From NCBI GenBank assembly GCA_023846275.1, contig CM043865.1:32502412-32566411 (forward strand): 64,000 nt of DNA. The letters run 5' to 3'. Source of the DNA: Vanilla planifolia. Its lineage: Eukaryota > Streptophyta > Magnoliopsida > Asparagales > Orchidaceae. The notes beneath the pieces were generated by a model. It saw only the letters and a program-made list of their open reading frames with translations. It had not been told where the DNA came from and did no database searches. The translations under genes were made by a program, and so were the position numbers. The number at the start of each line of letters is the position of its first letter. Positions within the stretch are counted from its first letter, which is position 1. Shown in pieces: positions 25,262 through 37,773 of the stretch.

Positions 25262-25329
25262 CTGAGCCGATGAGGGCAATTACGACAACTCGAATGCAAA
25301 TACGGTTCCAGTTCTGTTTCGATTTTATT

Positions 25330-28300
25330 TAAGTTTTTTCTTTATTTCAATTTATTTTTTAATTTAATTTGAATAAAAATATAGTATATGTTATTTAAAC
25401 GATTTTAGTTAAATTATTAAAAAAATCCTGTATTAATTTAAAACTACTAACAAACAAATACTATATTATAAATTATAATTATGAAAATCTAAGTATTATG
25501 ATAGGTTTCTTTAGTTATTGGACGTAAAAGCAAACATTAAATGTAAATACAAAAATAAAAAGTTTTTTTTTAAAAACCATTAACATGGGTTAAAAGCTAA
25601 ATCCAAATTTAGCAAACGTTGGATTGATTAGAATAGTCAAATGTTGACTACAACAAAAGAAATTGGTAAGAATCTCACATTTTCTTCTAATTACATGACA
25701 AACTCCTATGAAGTTGGTACATGGAGATTTTTAACATTGTTAAAGCATTTGAAATTGAAATTAAACTCAAAACCACACCTTTGATTGATTTTAAGCCAAA
25801 GGGTAGCCATAAAACTCGAAATTATTATTGAAATTGGATTGCAATTCATCTTAATATACACTTCATTTGCCTGTAATTAATAATATAAAATTAATATATA
25901 ATGATATTAGCATTATTGAAAGTATTTTTATAATATACAATCATTTGATAATTTATTAATAAAATATGATGTTAGAAATAAAGAAGATATATAAAAAAAT
26001 ATTTTTTTATGAAAATAAAATATAATATAATAATCATAAAGGTAGATATTTTAAATATAAGTATTATATGAGATTCATCATATAAAAAAATATAAATTCT
26101 AAATGAAGATATTTTTTTAATGTCAAATTTGTATTCAAATATAAAAAAAAATATAAACTACATTAATATTTCATTGGAGTTAAATAAAATAAGTATATAT
26201 AGATGTATAAAAAAAAAATAAAAAAAATTAAAAAAAAATGTACAAACATCTTTAATCTAATGCTTGTAATAATTTGACATTACTTATGATAAAGACAATA
26301 TTTACATGTTTTATCTATCCTCTCACATTGGATCTGAATGTAATAAATACATCATCAATTTTGAGGGCATTAATAATAACGATGTTGCATGTCACTGATA
26401 TTGCAACAAATTACCATTGTTGATTATTATTTAAATGACAAACTTACATGACATTTAAGTACCTCTTGAGATAGTTTTATGTTCATGTTAGCTACAAAAA
26501 GCTTCAAGTGATATATTGCATTAAAAAACAACCTCATAATTTGATATTTGCATTTGTTGCTCATCTACTATGTTTAAGGGCATAAGATTGCCACATGCTC
26601 ATGGAAATTAATATAATCAACTACAACATTGTAGGATTGAAAGTAGCTTCTTAAAGGACTCCATATCACGTGTGCAAGGCATATGTGTTTTTATTTTTGT
26701 AGAAGGTTGTTAATATTTTACAAGGACCCTTCGACTATCATATGATAATTAAAAGATCAACTAAGGCTTTAAATATTTTCATTTTTTTCATTGTTTAAGA
26801 TATATGCACATCCTTAATGAGCATAATAGGAAAATTGCTTCAAACTAACATCTTCCTCTTATGGACAAATATAATTGGTTTTCTTGTTAACCAAATGTTT
26901 TACATTGATTAAATTATAATAATAAGTTAGTATTATTAATATGTGTAGAAATAATGCCATAATCATATATTAATTTTTTATCTATAATAGGACCTTGTGA
27001 GACATAGTTAAAGAGCCTACACTCTGATTAAAATGATAAGCGTTGAATAAATTTTAAGCTATTCTCGAGTTTATCTTGAGTTAAAATGATTTTTATTGCA
27101 TTTTATTTTTTAGGTTTAGAAATCTATGACTTCAATTTTGAGAAATTCAAATACCTTAATCATAAAATAAGATATCAAACTTATAATCAAAATAATATTA
27201 TTTTAATATATATATATATATACATTCTTTCATTATAAAGCAAATAAAGATTACTAAAAAATATCTTTCTTTTGTTTACTTAATCATTATTATAATTCTT
27301 TTAACATTAGTTACACTTATCATAAAAATATCATTAATAAGCCTTATAAGTCGACTCCAAGGTCAATGATCGGATAAATGACCTTAGGTAATATTATTTA
27401 CTTCCATCATACTATCTGATATATGCATCATACCAATACAATCCACATAGTTAATCATTTAAATAAGTGATAAGACAAAAAAATCTTAGATAATATTGTC
27501 TACATCCATTATGCTTTTCAATATATGTGTCATAATAGTATGATCTAAGAAAAAACCTATAATCACTTAAGCTAAAGGTTTCTTGTTGGCTACCATTGAA
27601 GGCTCGTGCTAAAGGATCTGAACAATTATTTGGTATATTTAGATAATTAAAACTACAAACCTAAAACTTGTAAGATTAACTTCTTTAACCATTTGAATAA
27701 CAAATACATGCTTTAGTGATGAAAATTATAGTGAGATCTTACCTTAAAATAAAGTTTTCACAAGTTGGTCTTAAAAGCTTGCTCTTTTCTTGGAGCTTCT
27801 CATTTTTCTTTTTTGATCTTACCAAAATAACACAAGAAAGCACAAACAAAAAAGTAAAAAGCTTCCTTTCACTATCTAAGCTCCTCCTCTTCATCTTATC
27901 TTACTTTTTCACTCACTTTCTAGAAGCCATAATTAGTTTTTGGAGCATGGGAGTGAGCTTATCCTCTTATTTAATAAGAAGATAAGTTAGTTCTGATTTA
28001 ATATGATAAATTCTTTTTTTAATATTCATCTCTTAAAAGTTTTTTGAAAAGCAAAATAGCTTCTAAAAAATACAAATCATATACGTATAAATTCTTTGTA
28101 ATAAGATCTTCATAATAATATATTCAAATTTAAGATCTGACTATCATCATCTTATCACACTTTTTGATGACCCTATTAGACTATATTTTTGTGTTTTAGA
28201 ATTAGATTACATGTATCTACAATGTGAAATATAAATTTTGAAAAAATAATTGATATTAATTTATCTGACTATATTATAATAAAAATACATGCAAATATAT

Positions 28301-28463
28301 GTGGTTATAACAAATCTATAAAACAAACGATAATTAATATTATGATTAATGATATCATACAAATTAATGTTAAACTACTAATCTAAACTAGACTAATACA
28401 TGAGATTATTATGCAACCACTTGGATGCTTAGTGACCCACAAAAACTTTAATCTACAAGCACA
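25330..28463. other. AT-rich intergenic DNA, no gene recognised
   Basis: No open frame here has recognisable domains. It has many A and T homopolymer runs. Two diverged copies of a roughly 95-bp unit lie near 27374-27545 (AATATT.T.TAC.TCCAT.AT and ATAT.T.TCATA in the same order). Confidence 0.55.
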
Positions 28464-28795
28464 AATCACATAAGCCACTTATTAGGAACCTAGTACTCTC
28501 ATTTCAGATACACTAATCACATAAATCTTTAATAAAGAATTTAACACAATCTTTTGAGACATGCTAATCGCATAAACCTCTAATTATAAATTTAACACTC
28601 TAATTTAAGACATTCTATTCTTATAAACCTCTAATAAAAAATCTGACACTCTTGTCAAAGATATGCCAATCACATAAATCTCTTATTAGAAATCTAACAC
28701 TCTTAATTGAGATATGATAATCATATTGATCATATAAACCTTTAAATAGTAATTTGGTACTCTTATTTGAGACATGCCAATTATAAATACCCTAA
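28464..28795. repeat. 51-bp minisatellite, about six degenerate copies
   Basis: Units begin with AATCACATAA-like sequence at 28464, 28515, 28566, 28617, 28668 and 28719. Five successive spacings are exactly 51 bp; the last unit carries about 9 extra bases and is followed by a partial unit at 28779. The consensus contains CATAAACCTCTAATTAGAAA and then TCTAACACTCTTATTTGAGA. The strict period despite sequence divergence implies an old array changed mainly by substitution. Confidence 0.9.
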
Positions 28796-31700
28796 CCCAT
28801 CTAATTAGAACACTCTACCAAGATTAGATGCTACTTAATTAATTAGTCTTTAATTTTTGCTTTATATGAGATCCTCTTATGGACTACTTTACTCATTAAG
28901 AAACCCTTATGCTTCTACTTAACTCCATGTCTATGTTTTTTACCTTTAGGCACATTTACTAGCTTTTGGCTAATCTCTATATCTTGCTTTCACATGAGTT
29001 CTAGCAATGACTATCATACTTATCAAACAGAACAAAGTCATCATGTTAATCTGAAAAGTCTCTTTTATACCACAAACAATCCCACATACTATCATATATG
29101 GTGTCAATCTATGACCTAAGAGACTAAGTATAGTTACTTAATATTTTACTAAAAAATTAAGCCATGCTTAAGATTTAGCCAAGAAAAAAATGACAAATAA
29201 TACCCTTAAACAAGAATAACATCTCTTTTAAAAGCTAAATAGAGATTTCTAACTTAATTAACCTTTATCCAAGGTTTGACCAAGAGTCACTCTACATTTC
29301 ATGGCTATAATAACCTAACAAATGTATCTTAATTATGTCTCCTCATCTCTATACTTATGTATGATATGCATGTATGTTAAATTTAAAATTCAAAAATATA
29401 GTCTAACTCACACCTAAAAAAATATGTTAATATAATGATAGTTGGATCTCAAGTTTGAAACTATTATTGTAAAGTTCTCATCACAAAGAATCCACAAATA
29501 AGTAGTTTACAAATTTTTAAAGACCATTAGGATTTTTAACAAAACTTTAAAAGATAGAGAATTTAATAATAATAATAATATAATGGATAAATAAATATGA
29601 AGTAGTTGATTTGTCCTCTCATTATATGAGAAGATGAACCCTTTCTCATTCTCAAAAGCTATTTGAGTATTTAGAAAGTAACTGAAAAGTAAAAGAGAGG
29701 AAGAATGTTGTGCCCTTTGATGTGATGATTATAAAATCAAGATTAAATATTTACTGATATCTTGTTGAGTTTAGCATTATTTTAGTTAAATCTCAAGAAA
29801 CATTCTAATAATTTCGATTTAAAAGAATAAATACTGTAACATAAATAGTGAATGTAATTTGATGATTCAACTTATTGACTTTGAAGCCAAGAATAATGAT
29901 ATTTGTAAAATGGCTAATCCACAAAAAACTTAGTTTCTACATCTTTAGGATTAGCATGTTAAATTTTTAATTTCTTCATAATTATGGCACATAAGGCTAT
30001 CCTCTTTCATGCATATATGAATTTCATTCAAGTTGTATTTTATTTTAAGATATTTGAGTTCTTAAAAATCTTATAAATATTCAAATATTTATATATATAT
30101 ATATTTTTTTTCTTATTATCAAAACAAAAAAAATTACCTAAGCACCACTACACCTTAACTGTTGAGCCTAAAGGGCTCAAGTCAAGTGGCTTACAGTACA
30201 TGAACAATGGAGACCCATAGGTCAGGAACTAAACCAAATTTAAGACAGGTCATGCATGAGTATCGATCAAGTCTATGTTACTATTGTGATCTTTAGGATA
30301 ATCAATTTAGGGCATCACTTATGAACTAACTTAGGCAAAATGAGTCACAGATTAGTTTAGGTAAATCAAGTCAGGTCAAACTCATAGATGCGCACTGACA
30401 ACCCAGGTCATGACTTCCTAAGAATGCCATGGGGTAGCCAACCTCATTAAACTAATTATAATATGTAATAGATATATTATAAGCATAAAACACTTCAACT
30501 ATTTCATAATATAGGACTAAACAAAAGCTATTGCTTAATGTGAGATTTCAGCACCAATTGGTCACGCATTTTCACGATAGAATAGCCTAGGTCATGCTTG
30601 TATTTGTGAACAGCTAACTTTCTTCAGTTGTTCATCTAAAAAAGTTGATGAAACAATCAAGAGTCTCTGTACTTACCTGAACAGTAATCTGATCATCATT
30701 ACTATCCATCCAAATTTTGAATTCAATGCTTTAAATCTTATCTCGTCGTGATTAGATTTGGACCCTTTATCATTTTATCTGATATGATGATTTCTGCTCC
30801 ATTCGTTTAATCAAATGATAATTGAACCATCTTCTCCATCTGTAATAGTTAGCTTTTCAAAAAACAAATTCTAATCATTGGGAAAGTTGTTTTTGGAGTT
30901 TTTCATTTTAACTATAAATATGGTTACAAACATTAAAATTATTGAATCAGAATTGAAAATTTTCATGAGTCCGAGTGAAATTTAAATCGTGAGCAACAAA
31001 TTTCTATATAATTATGGGAGCTACAAATTATTTATGATATCTATTTCTCCTGTTTCCATTCATAATCATTTTTGTATTTCTTTATAATATCTATTTTAGT
31101 GTCAATTTTATTTAATGAATTAAAGGTGTAAATATTTTTGCAAGTAAAAATTATAAAGTTTCGAGTTATTTTTATATAGCTTGAATTTTTTTATTTTGAT
31201 ATTTCATTAGAGCATCGATATGTATTTGGTTTACCCTTATTACTTCACTAAAAGAGAGTGGTTGGTGAAAGCCCAACTAGAGATCAATCATAGCTATAGG
31301 CATGGGTTTTGGTCAAATTACCTAAAAAAATTTTGTGCATTTTATTTATTATTGAATAATTTTATTTCATTGATAATTTTTATAAAAAAATTTATTTTAA
31401 GTTCAAAAAATTTTCTTTTAATTTTTTAAATCAAAAAATTTATTAAACATATAATTCACCCCTCCCTTCTTATTTATTTTATCTCACATGTTTTATAACA
31501 AAGAGGAGGAGCTCAGAAGAGGAATTAAAACACTTCAACTTATAAATTTTAGCTCTCGCACTGGGGTGAGATAAAAAAAAAGAAGAGAAGAGGCTTTGAG
31601 AAAAAGCAAGCTTTAATCCTAGTCTGTGGACACAATATTTTGAGATAAGGTATCTTTGAGGTTTTTCTCTTCAAAGCTTGTATTCATCATTTAGATTAGT

Positions 31701-31849
31701 AAAAAATTGAATTTCACAAAGATTAGGTTATCACCATTGGGATAAAGAATTATTTTTTGGGTATGTGGATTATACTAATTGGTTGTTGTTCATAACACCT
31801 TGTATGAGCTTGTAATAGGAGCCAACAATACATTTTTCCTATAGGAGAC
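28796..31849. other. Intergenic DNA with possible LTR remnants
   Basis: No gene is recognised. Near 31456-31500 a segment reading ATTCACCCCTCCCTT resembles the 3' end of some copia LTRs (ATTCACCCCCCTCTT-type). No matching partner or coding domain was found nearby, so the call stays weak. About 30120-30850 is somewhat richer in G and C than its flanks but holds no frame. Confidence 0.35.
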
Positions 31850-32840
31850 CATAATAAATTTATTGATTTAGCGGTCATTGGACATTATGATAGGCACATA
31901 TTATTACCCATATTTTCTATCCAATCATTAATTAAAATAATAAAATAGATGAGATGTATTATATGATGACCATGTTGAATAGTAAGATGAAAGAAAATAT
32001 AATAAGAGAGTATTTGTACATGCATGGTATAGGTATAACTATGTCATTAAATGACTATGATAGGGGGTCGACTATTATGCAAATATACTATTCATCATAT
32101 TATATAAAATTTATAATGGACTAGTAAGATACAAATGTAGTACTATGCATTAAAATGACTTGTCATACTAGTATGATGCATAAATCTCCTTGTAAGATAC
32201 GAATTCTGACGGGTTAAAAAATATTGGTTGTACGATTCATCGATTGATTAGCATCAAGCATGAATCATATAGTATGTTATTGAATATTATAGCATATGAT
32301 GTGAAATTAGAAGAATAATTAATGCATTTATCATACCATACAAAATTTTTATATAACTAGATGATAGTTGATGAATATGTTCATTATAAATGGTTTGTTT
32401 GATCCCTAATATGACCTCTTTGACTACCGAAAGTCACACTGATATAATAGTGATGTTAGACTACGAGCATAATAATGAAATTGATTTAACTATTGTAAAG
32501 TCTTATTATATAGTACAATAGGTTCAATCATATTGTATGATATAATGACGGTAGTAAAGTATAGTTTATTAAACATAGCTACTGAAGCGTACTTTTATAA
32601 TAGAAATTACATTTGTTATTGACAACTATTCTATGAATTATTATAAGGAATGGGGAGAACTAATAAAGGAAAAAAATAATAGAAAAGATTTCTCAAACTC
32701 ATTAGGTAAACAAAGCAAATTAATTATGATGTAAGTTGATTATGAAAATTTCTTTGATATTATTATGAAATGTTTGATGATGTAAGTATTACATGGCATT
32801 ACATCTGTTATTATCTCATTATAACACTCTATAATTATTA

Positions 32841-32841
<1 letters not shown>

Positions 32842-32898
<57 letters not shown>
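32842..32898. repeat. (TA)n microsatellite, 57 bp
   Basis: An uninterrupted alternating TA/AT tract of 57 bp follows ATTATTAG and precedes GCGTACAGC. Confidence 0.95.
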
Positions 32899-32901
<3 letters not shown>

Positions 32902-33059
32902 TACAGCTACACATGTATAGCTTCATAGGTATTATGATGCTATAAATTATGATATATAATATTATAAAAAAATTAAATAAAAAGAAAAAAAATAAAAAAT
33001 AGGTTAATATAACCTAAGAAAAAAATAACATAATAAGATAATGACTTAATTGATGTGAT

Positions 33060-33400
33060 GTACATCACTATTAGTATTGTGGTGCTCAAAGATAAGGCCA
33101 TGATATATAGAGGTCTCGACTTAGTGATGAGATATAATACTTTACTCCTAATTGTTGTGGGACTTAAAGATGGGATCCAAGTACCTCATACCTCATCGAC
33201 ATGAGTTGTTAGCAGTAAGGATAACACTTAATGATAAAAAGATACCTCACTATTTAGCGTCGTGGGTACTTAGAGATAAAACTCTGACATTCTAAGCACT
33301 TCATACCATGTTAGCACAAGGTGTTGTCATTATCGAAAGAGACTTAGGAATGATGAGATATTTTGCTCTTTAATATTGTGGCATGTAGAGACGAGTTCAT
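33060..33400. repeat. Degenerate tandem repeat, roughly 80-116 bp spacing
   Basis: Four diverged copies of a core like TATTGTGG.ACTTAGAGATA..A start near 33068, 33148, 33254 and 33370. Each is followed by a segment ending in an ACTT/ACCTCATA-like stretch. The unequal spacing and low identity indicate age. Confidence 0.55.
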
Positions 33401-36400
33401 GACATTTTAGAATATCAAACTTATGATGATAAGTTAGGTTAAGATAAGAGTCATGAAAAAGTTTAGGCCTTGAAGAAGAAAAAACATATGAAATGAAAAA
33501 AGAATGAAAAAATGAAGAAAATGAATACATATAAAAGAAATGAAAAATAAGCAAGAGTATAATGTAGTTATGATATGTATATATATATGACCCTCACATA
33601 TTATTATAAAATTTTTATATAAATTATCGTGCATCTTTTTTATTTATTACTTTATCTTATTTCTTAGTTATTTTATTTACATTTTATATAACTTTATTAT
33701 ATATAATTAAAAGTTTTCTTATTAAATATATCATACTCATTTTTACTCATATTATAAGATATGTTATTGACACTCACTAAGCTAGAAGTTCTTAAAGGAC
33801 ATTTCAAAACCTAGGGACAAGAGGCTAATGTATTGAATGATTATGAGGGATGTTGTAAACATATGTATACTATTATATTTTATTTTGGATTTTTATACCA
33901 GTATCAATTTTAGACTATTTTGTTTATGATAGATATGGATTTTTATGCATTGTTATTTATGTTAAGATGTTTAGATTATTATGGAGTTTTGTCACACTCA
34001 TTTATTTTAGTAAAATGAGTTCTTCTTTTTATGCTACAAGTTCTATTTTAACATAATAGCCTTGCATTATGGATGCATTTTATCGGTTTGTGTAGATTGT
34101 TGTTGGGTAGGGAATGACTAAAGTCTTAACCAATATATACTTAAGGGCTCCCCAATTACTTGTACTCTTGGTTCCAATCCTATCTCCTTAACTAAGGTAC
34201 CTTATGTTACTTTTAAAATCCTGATAAGTTTCATTCAAACACCTTATTTCACTATTTGCATTTATATTAAGGTTTCATCCAAACCCTAAATCAATCAACT
34301 AAGTAATCTAGATTTTTCCTTAAAACTTAACTCTACTTAAGCTCTCACTTAATCTTAAACTTTTTTTACAATCCTGATAAAGTCCAAACTATGCTTTTAC
34401 TCATTATACTTTATTTAGGATCTTGATAAGGTCTAAACTAATTTCTTCTATATTCTTCAACTAGAAACCAAGGATTACATCTCACCTTAAAGCCATCTAA
34501 GTCTATTTAATGATTAAACCAAGCCTCCTATGACTTAATCAAGTTATGTTGTTAGTTATCCAAGTAAAACCAAGGCAAGAAATGCTAAGTTGTAAGGAGT
34601 CCTTAGGGTTTGACTAAATTTTTAGTTTCTATCCTAGTGTCCATGTCCTAGTCTATATTAAATTATATAAAAGTGTTTGGTCTCAACTTCATTATCATGG
34701 TTTCATATGTATAAGCATAGATTCTTGTCATTGTGACATCTTTCAAATTATAGATTAATGTCATCATGCTTAAACTAAAAGTTTTCTATAAATCATGACA
34801 AATTATAACAAAAGTTCGAGATTTAGCCATATGTAGGCATAACACTAAATTTACTTACTCAAACCTTATCAAAATTTGAAAATAAATGAAGCATGATTCA
34901 TATTGAATCTTGATTCAAGAATATTCCAATAGAACTATTTTGAGATCATTGCTTCCTTTTTAATAGCCAAATTATCATGCAAAACAATAAATCAAATCTA
35001 CCATTTTCATTATAGCATTTAAATTAGAAGCATGCTATTCTCGAGAGAGGAGTTTATACTGACATAAATCATCCAAATTTTCATTATCTAGCATATATAT
35101 TATGAAACAATAATAGTTCTAATTGTTATCAAGCAAAAATCCTCAAAACCCTAATCTACAACACTCGAGTAAAGGGAAGAATTAAATTCACTTTTATTAA
35201 AACTTCATGAAGAGGTCATTCAATAAATAATTAAAGCATGCTCTTATCAATTGTCATCGTGTCTCAATCAAGACATTTTATTCTTCTTATTAAAGAGTTC
35301 ATGAGATGGAGGATTAACAATTATAACATGACATCAATTACATGCATCTCTCAACAATATAACTGATTCACTCACCTAAGTTTTAACTACATTTAATTGC
35401 ATAATTTTGAAGTCATCCTATTTTTAGTCGTATAAAAGACTATTCAAATAGGATCTCCTTTTTCTTTCAAGTCATGAGATAACCACCTGCTTTCTTGTTC
35501 ATGATTAAGCTTTCCTTCAACTTCTCCTTGACTATGTTTTGGCTTTCTTGCTTAAAGTCATGGCTAGGTTTTGACAAAAAAATCAAACAAGGGCATCTAG
35601 TATGGCTTAAATACTTAGCCACAAAACAATTTAATCAACCTTACCAGAGGACAAAATGGGTAGGATGGGCTTAAGCTATAGTACAATTAAATCCCTTCTT
35701 GACCTTTAATTGAAATTGCCACTTCATTAATCCTTGGTCAGTTACAACTCAAAGATCCAAGTATTATGTGTAGCTAGTGGTAGGATTAAAGAAATTTAAT
35801 TACATTCCTTAAATAAAAGGTAAATTCAAATTCTAATTCACTTTAAGCAATCCCCATCTAGGTTTCTTTATATGAGAAAATTTATGTCACTTAGGTTTGT
35901 TTTCTTCACGATTTGTTCAACAAGGGGTTGCATGATCAACCTCACTTCACAAGTAGTTGGTCTTATCTTAAGCACGAGGAAGTATAAGCTAGCTAAATTA
36001 ATTATGATTGTATGTATGAACTTGGCATAAAATAATCAAGATAAAGGATTAAAAATATTCTCAATACATTACCTTGGTTAGAATTTGTTAAATCTATCAC
36101 TTATTCTTTATATGACACATAGTACATTGAATCATCTCATGTATTGAGCACAAGCTTTTTTTACATAAGTCAAACGATGCAAAATTGGGTGAACAACTCT
36201 GAAATCTTATTGCTTAGGAATTAAAAATAATCTTAGGTTGAATGAAGAACTAAATATGTATGAAATTAGGTCAACATAAGTGAAGTCCTAGAATTTTAAG
36301 AGTGGATATTAAGGCATTTTGGATTGTGGTTATGTATTATCTTGAAAGTATTATATATATAATTTTGTTGGAGATCTCAATGGTTGTGTATTGTGATGTT

Positions 36401-36742
36401 TTTTATAGTTGATATGTGATGTTCATTTTTTGTTATGGTTTAGTATTTCGAGTTCTATTAGAGAGAAATATTGTATTTATCCTTTTATTAATTATGAAAA
36501 AATCCAATTATATGTACAATTTTATAGAAGAAGTTTTTTATTTGATTTTTAAAATTTTAAAACTTGTTTACTCAAGGTTCAAGCAATATATGATATGGAA
36601 ATAAGTAATAGTTAGTTTTAATTGTCATTTCTTGCCTTGTTTAGATCATTATTATACTCTAATTGCTTTTAAACTCTAAATGTTCTCGATATTAAAAATT
36701 TTAAGGATAATATTAAAATGTGATGTCAAGCGGGCTGTGACA

Positions 36743-37500
36743 CTTATAGTTTGTTTGCATTTACATTTTGCATAGTTATCCCTTTAAACCTCTCATAAGA
36801 ACAAACACAAATACTTGACTAAATGAGTTTTGACATAATATATTAGTATTTACTATGATGGTCTTTAAATCATTATAATGCATTATAAATCCCTCTTCTC
36901 CTCTAAGCACTTCATTGTGAATCCCTATTCTCTTCTAAGTTTGCCCAAAGAGAATAAGAACAATAAAGTAATCTACCCACCTTTCATCCATAAATCTATG
37001 AAAATTTGATAAAATTCTATTTTTGAGTACAAAGTTGTCCCATTTGGAGCTAACAAAAATGAGATGTTACCAGATAATGAGTTATTGTCAAGATTTTTCT
37101 TTGTAGTTTTCAATTCTTTTGAGATATTCTCACTATTAGAACAAATTGTTTTAGTGATGGTTTTATTTTTTGATGTCTAGGAGAATGAGTGAACAAATTG
37201 GAGCCTTTTCTTAATAGAAAAAATCCCAATTTGTTTGAGATTAATATAACTTCATTTGATATGAATATTATTAAATTGTTAGAGGTCAATATGGCTTAAT
37301 TTGTATTAGATAAATAAGATTAAAAAAATATTATTAAATCCAAAATTTAAGCTTTAATTCAGTTTTAATTTGATTTTTTAAAATCTAACAGTTTAACTCA
37401 ACAAGCTTGGCTAACAGCCGAGATGGAAAACTAAGTTAGGTCAAAGACTAATCCTATATCAATACGAGCCAAAGCACGTGCTTTAAAGTAAAATGGAACG
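36743..37500. other. Upstream region of the polyprenyl synthase gene
   Basis: AT-rich DNA between the probable gypsy fossil and the synthase gene. It has no recognisable gene or element. Confidence 0.5.
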
Positions 37501-37773
37501 ATAGCCAAAACATTGGTTCGGCGGTTTAATGGCTAGTGCCCCGAACTGGTTCGCGGTTCATCTCAACCCGGGGCCCGACATCCGACTTACCCCCCAATCG
37601 TTGCGGCGTCATTAATCCGTCCGAGTTCTTGGAGCTCAAGGAGGGTGATAAGTCGCAGGGGAAGAATTTGGATTATATTTTCTCATTTCCATTTCATGTT
37701 GTAAACCCGCCTCACTGATTGATCCCTGTATAGACCATCTTTCCAGCCTTTTCAAACGAGTCTGTCTTTCAGG
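37501..37773 (+). promoter_or_regulatory. GC-rich promoter/5'UTR of polyprenyl synthase
   Basis: A short island richer in G and C (about 37510-37660) stands out from the AT-rich surroundings and lies directly upstream of the exon 1 ATG at 37774. Such an island is common around plant transcription starts. No clear TATA box is placed, and the transcription start is not defined. Confidence 0.4.

Larger units (their letters stand above)
31850..36742 (+). mobile_element. Probable Ty3/gypsy LTR-derived fossil
   Basis: The stretch ends in AAGCGGGCTGTGACA, which resembles the 3' end of plant gypsy LTRs of the Tekay/Del kind (G-rich then TGTTACA or TGTGACA). GACACTCACTAAGCT at about 33768 is a type of motif also seen inside such LTRs. 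A block of diverged repeats occupies 33060-33400. No coding domains are recognisable. It looks old and broken; the left boundary is a guess. Confidence 0.3.
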
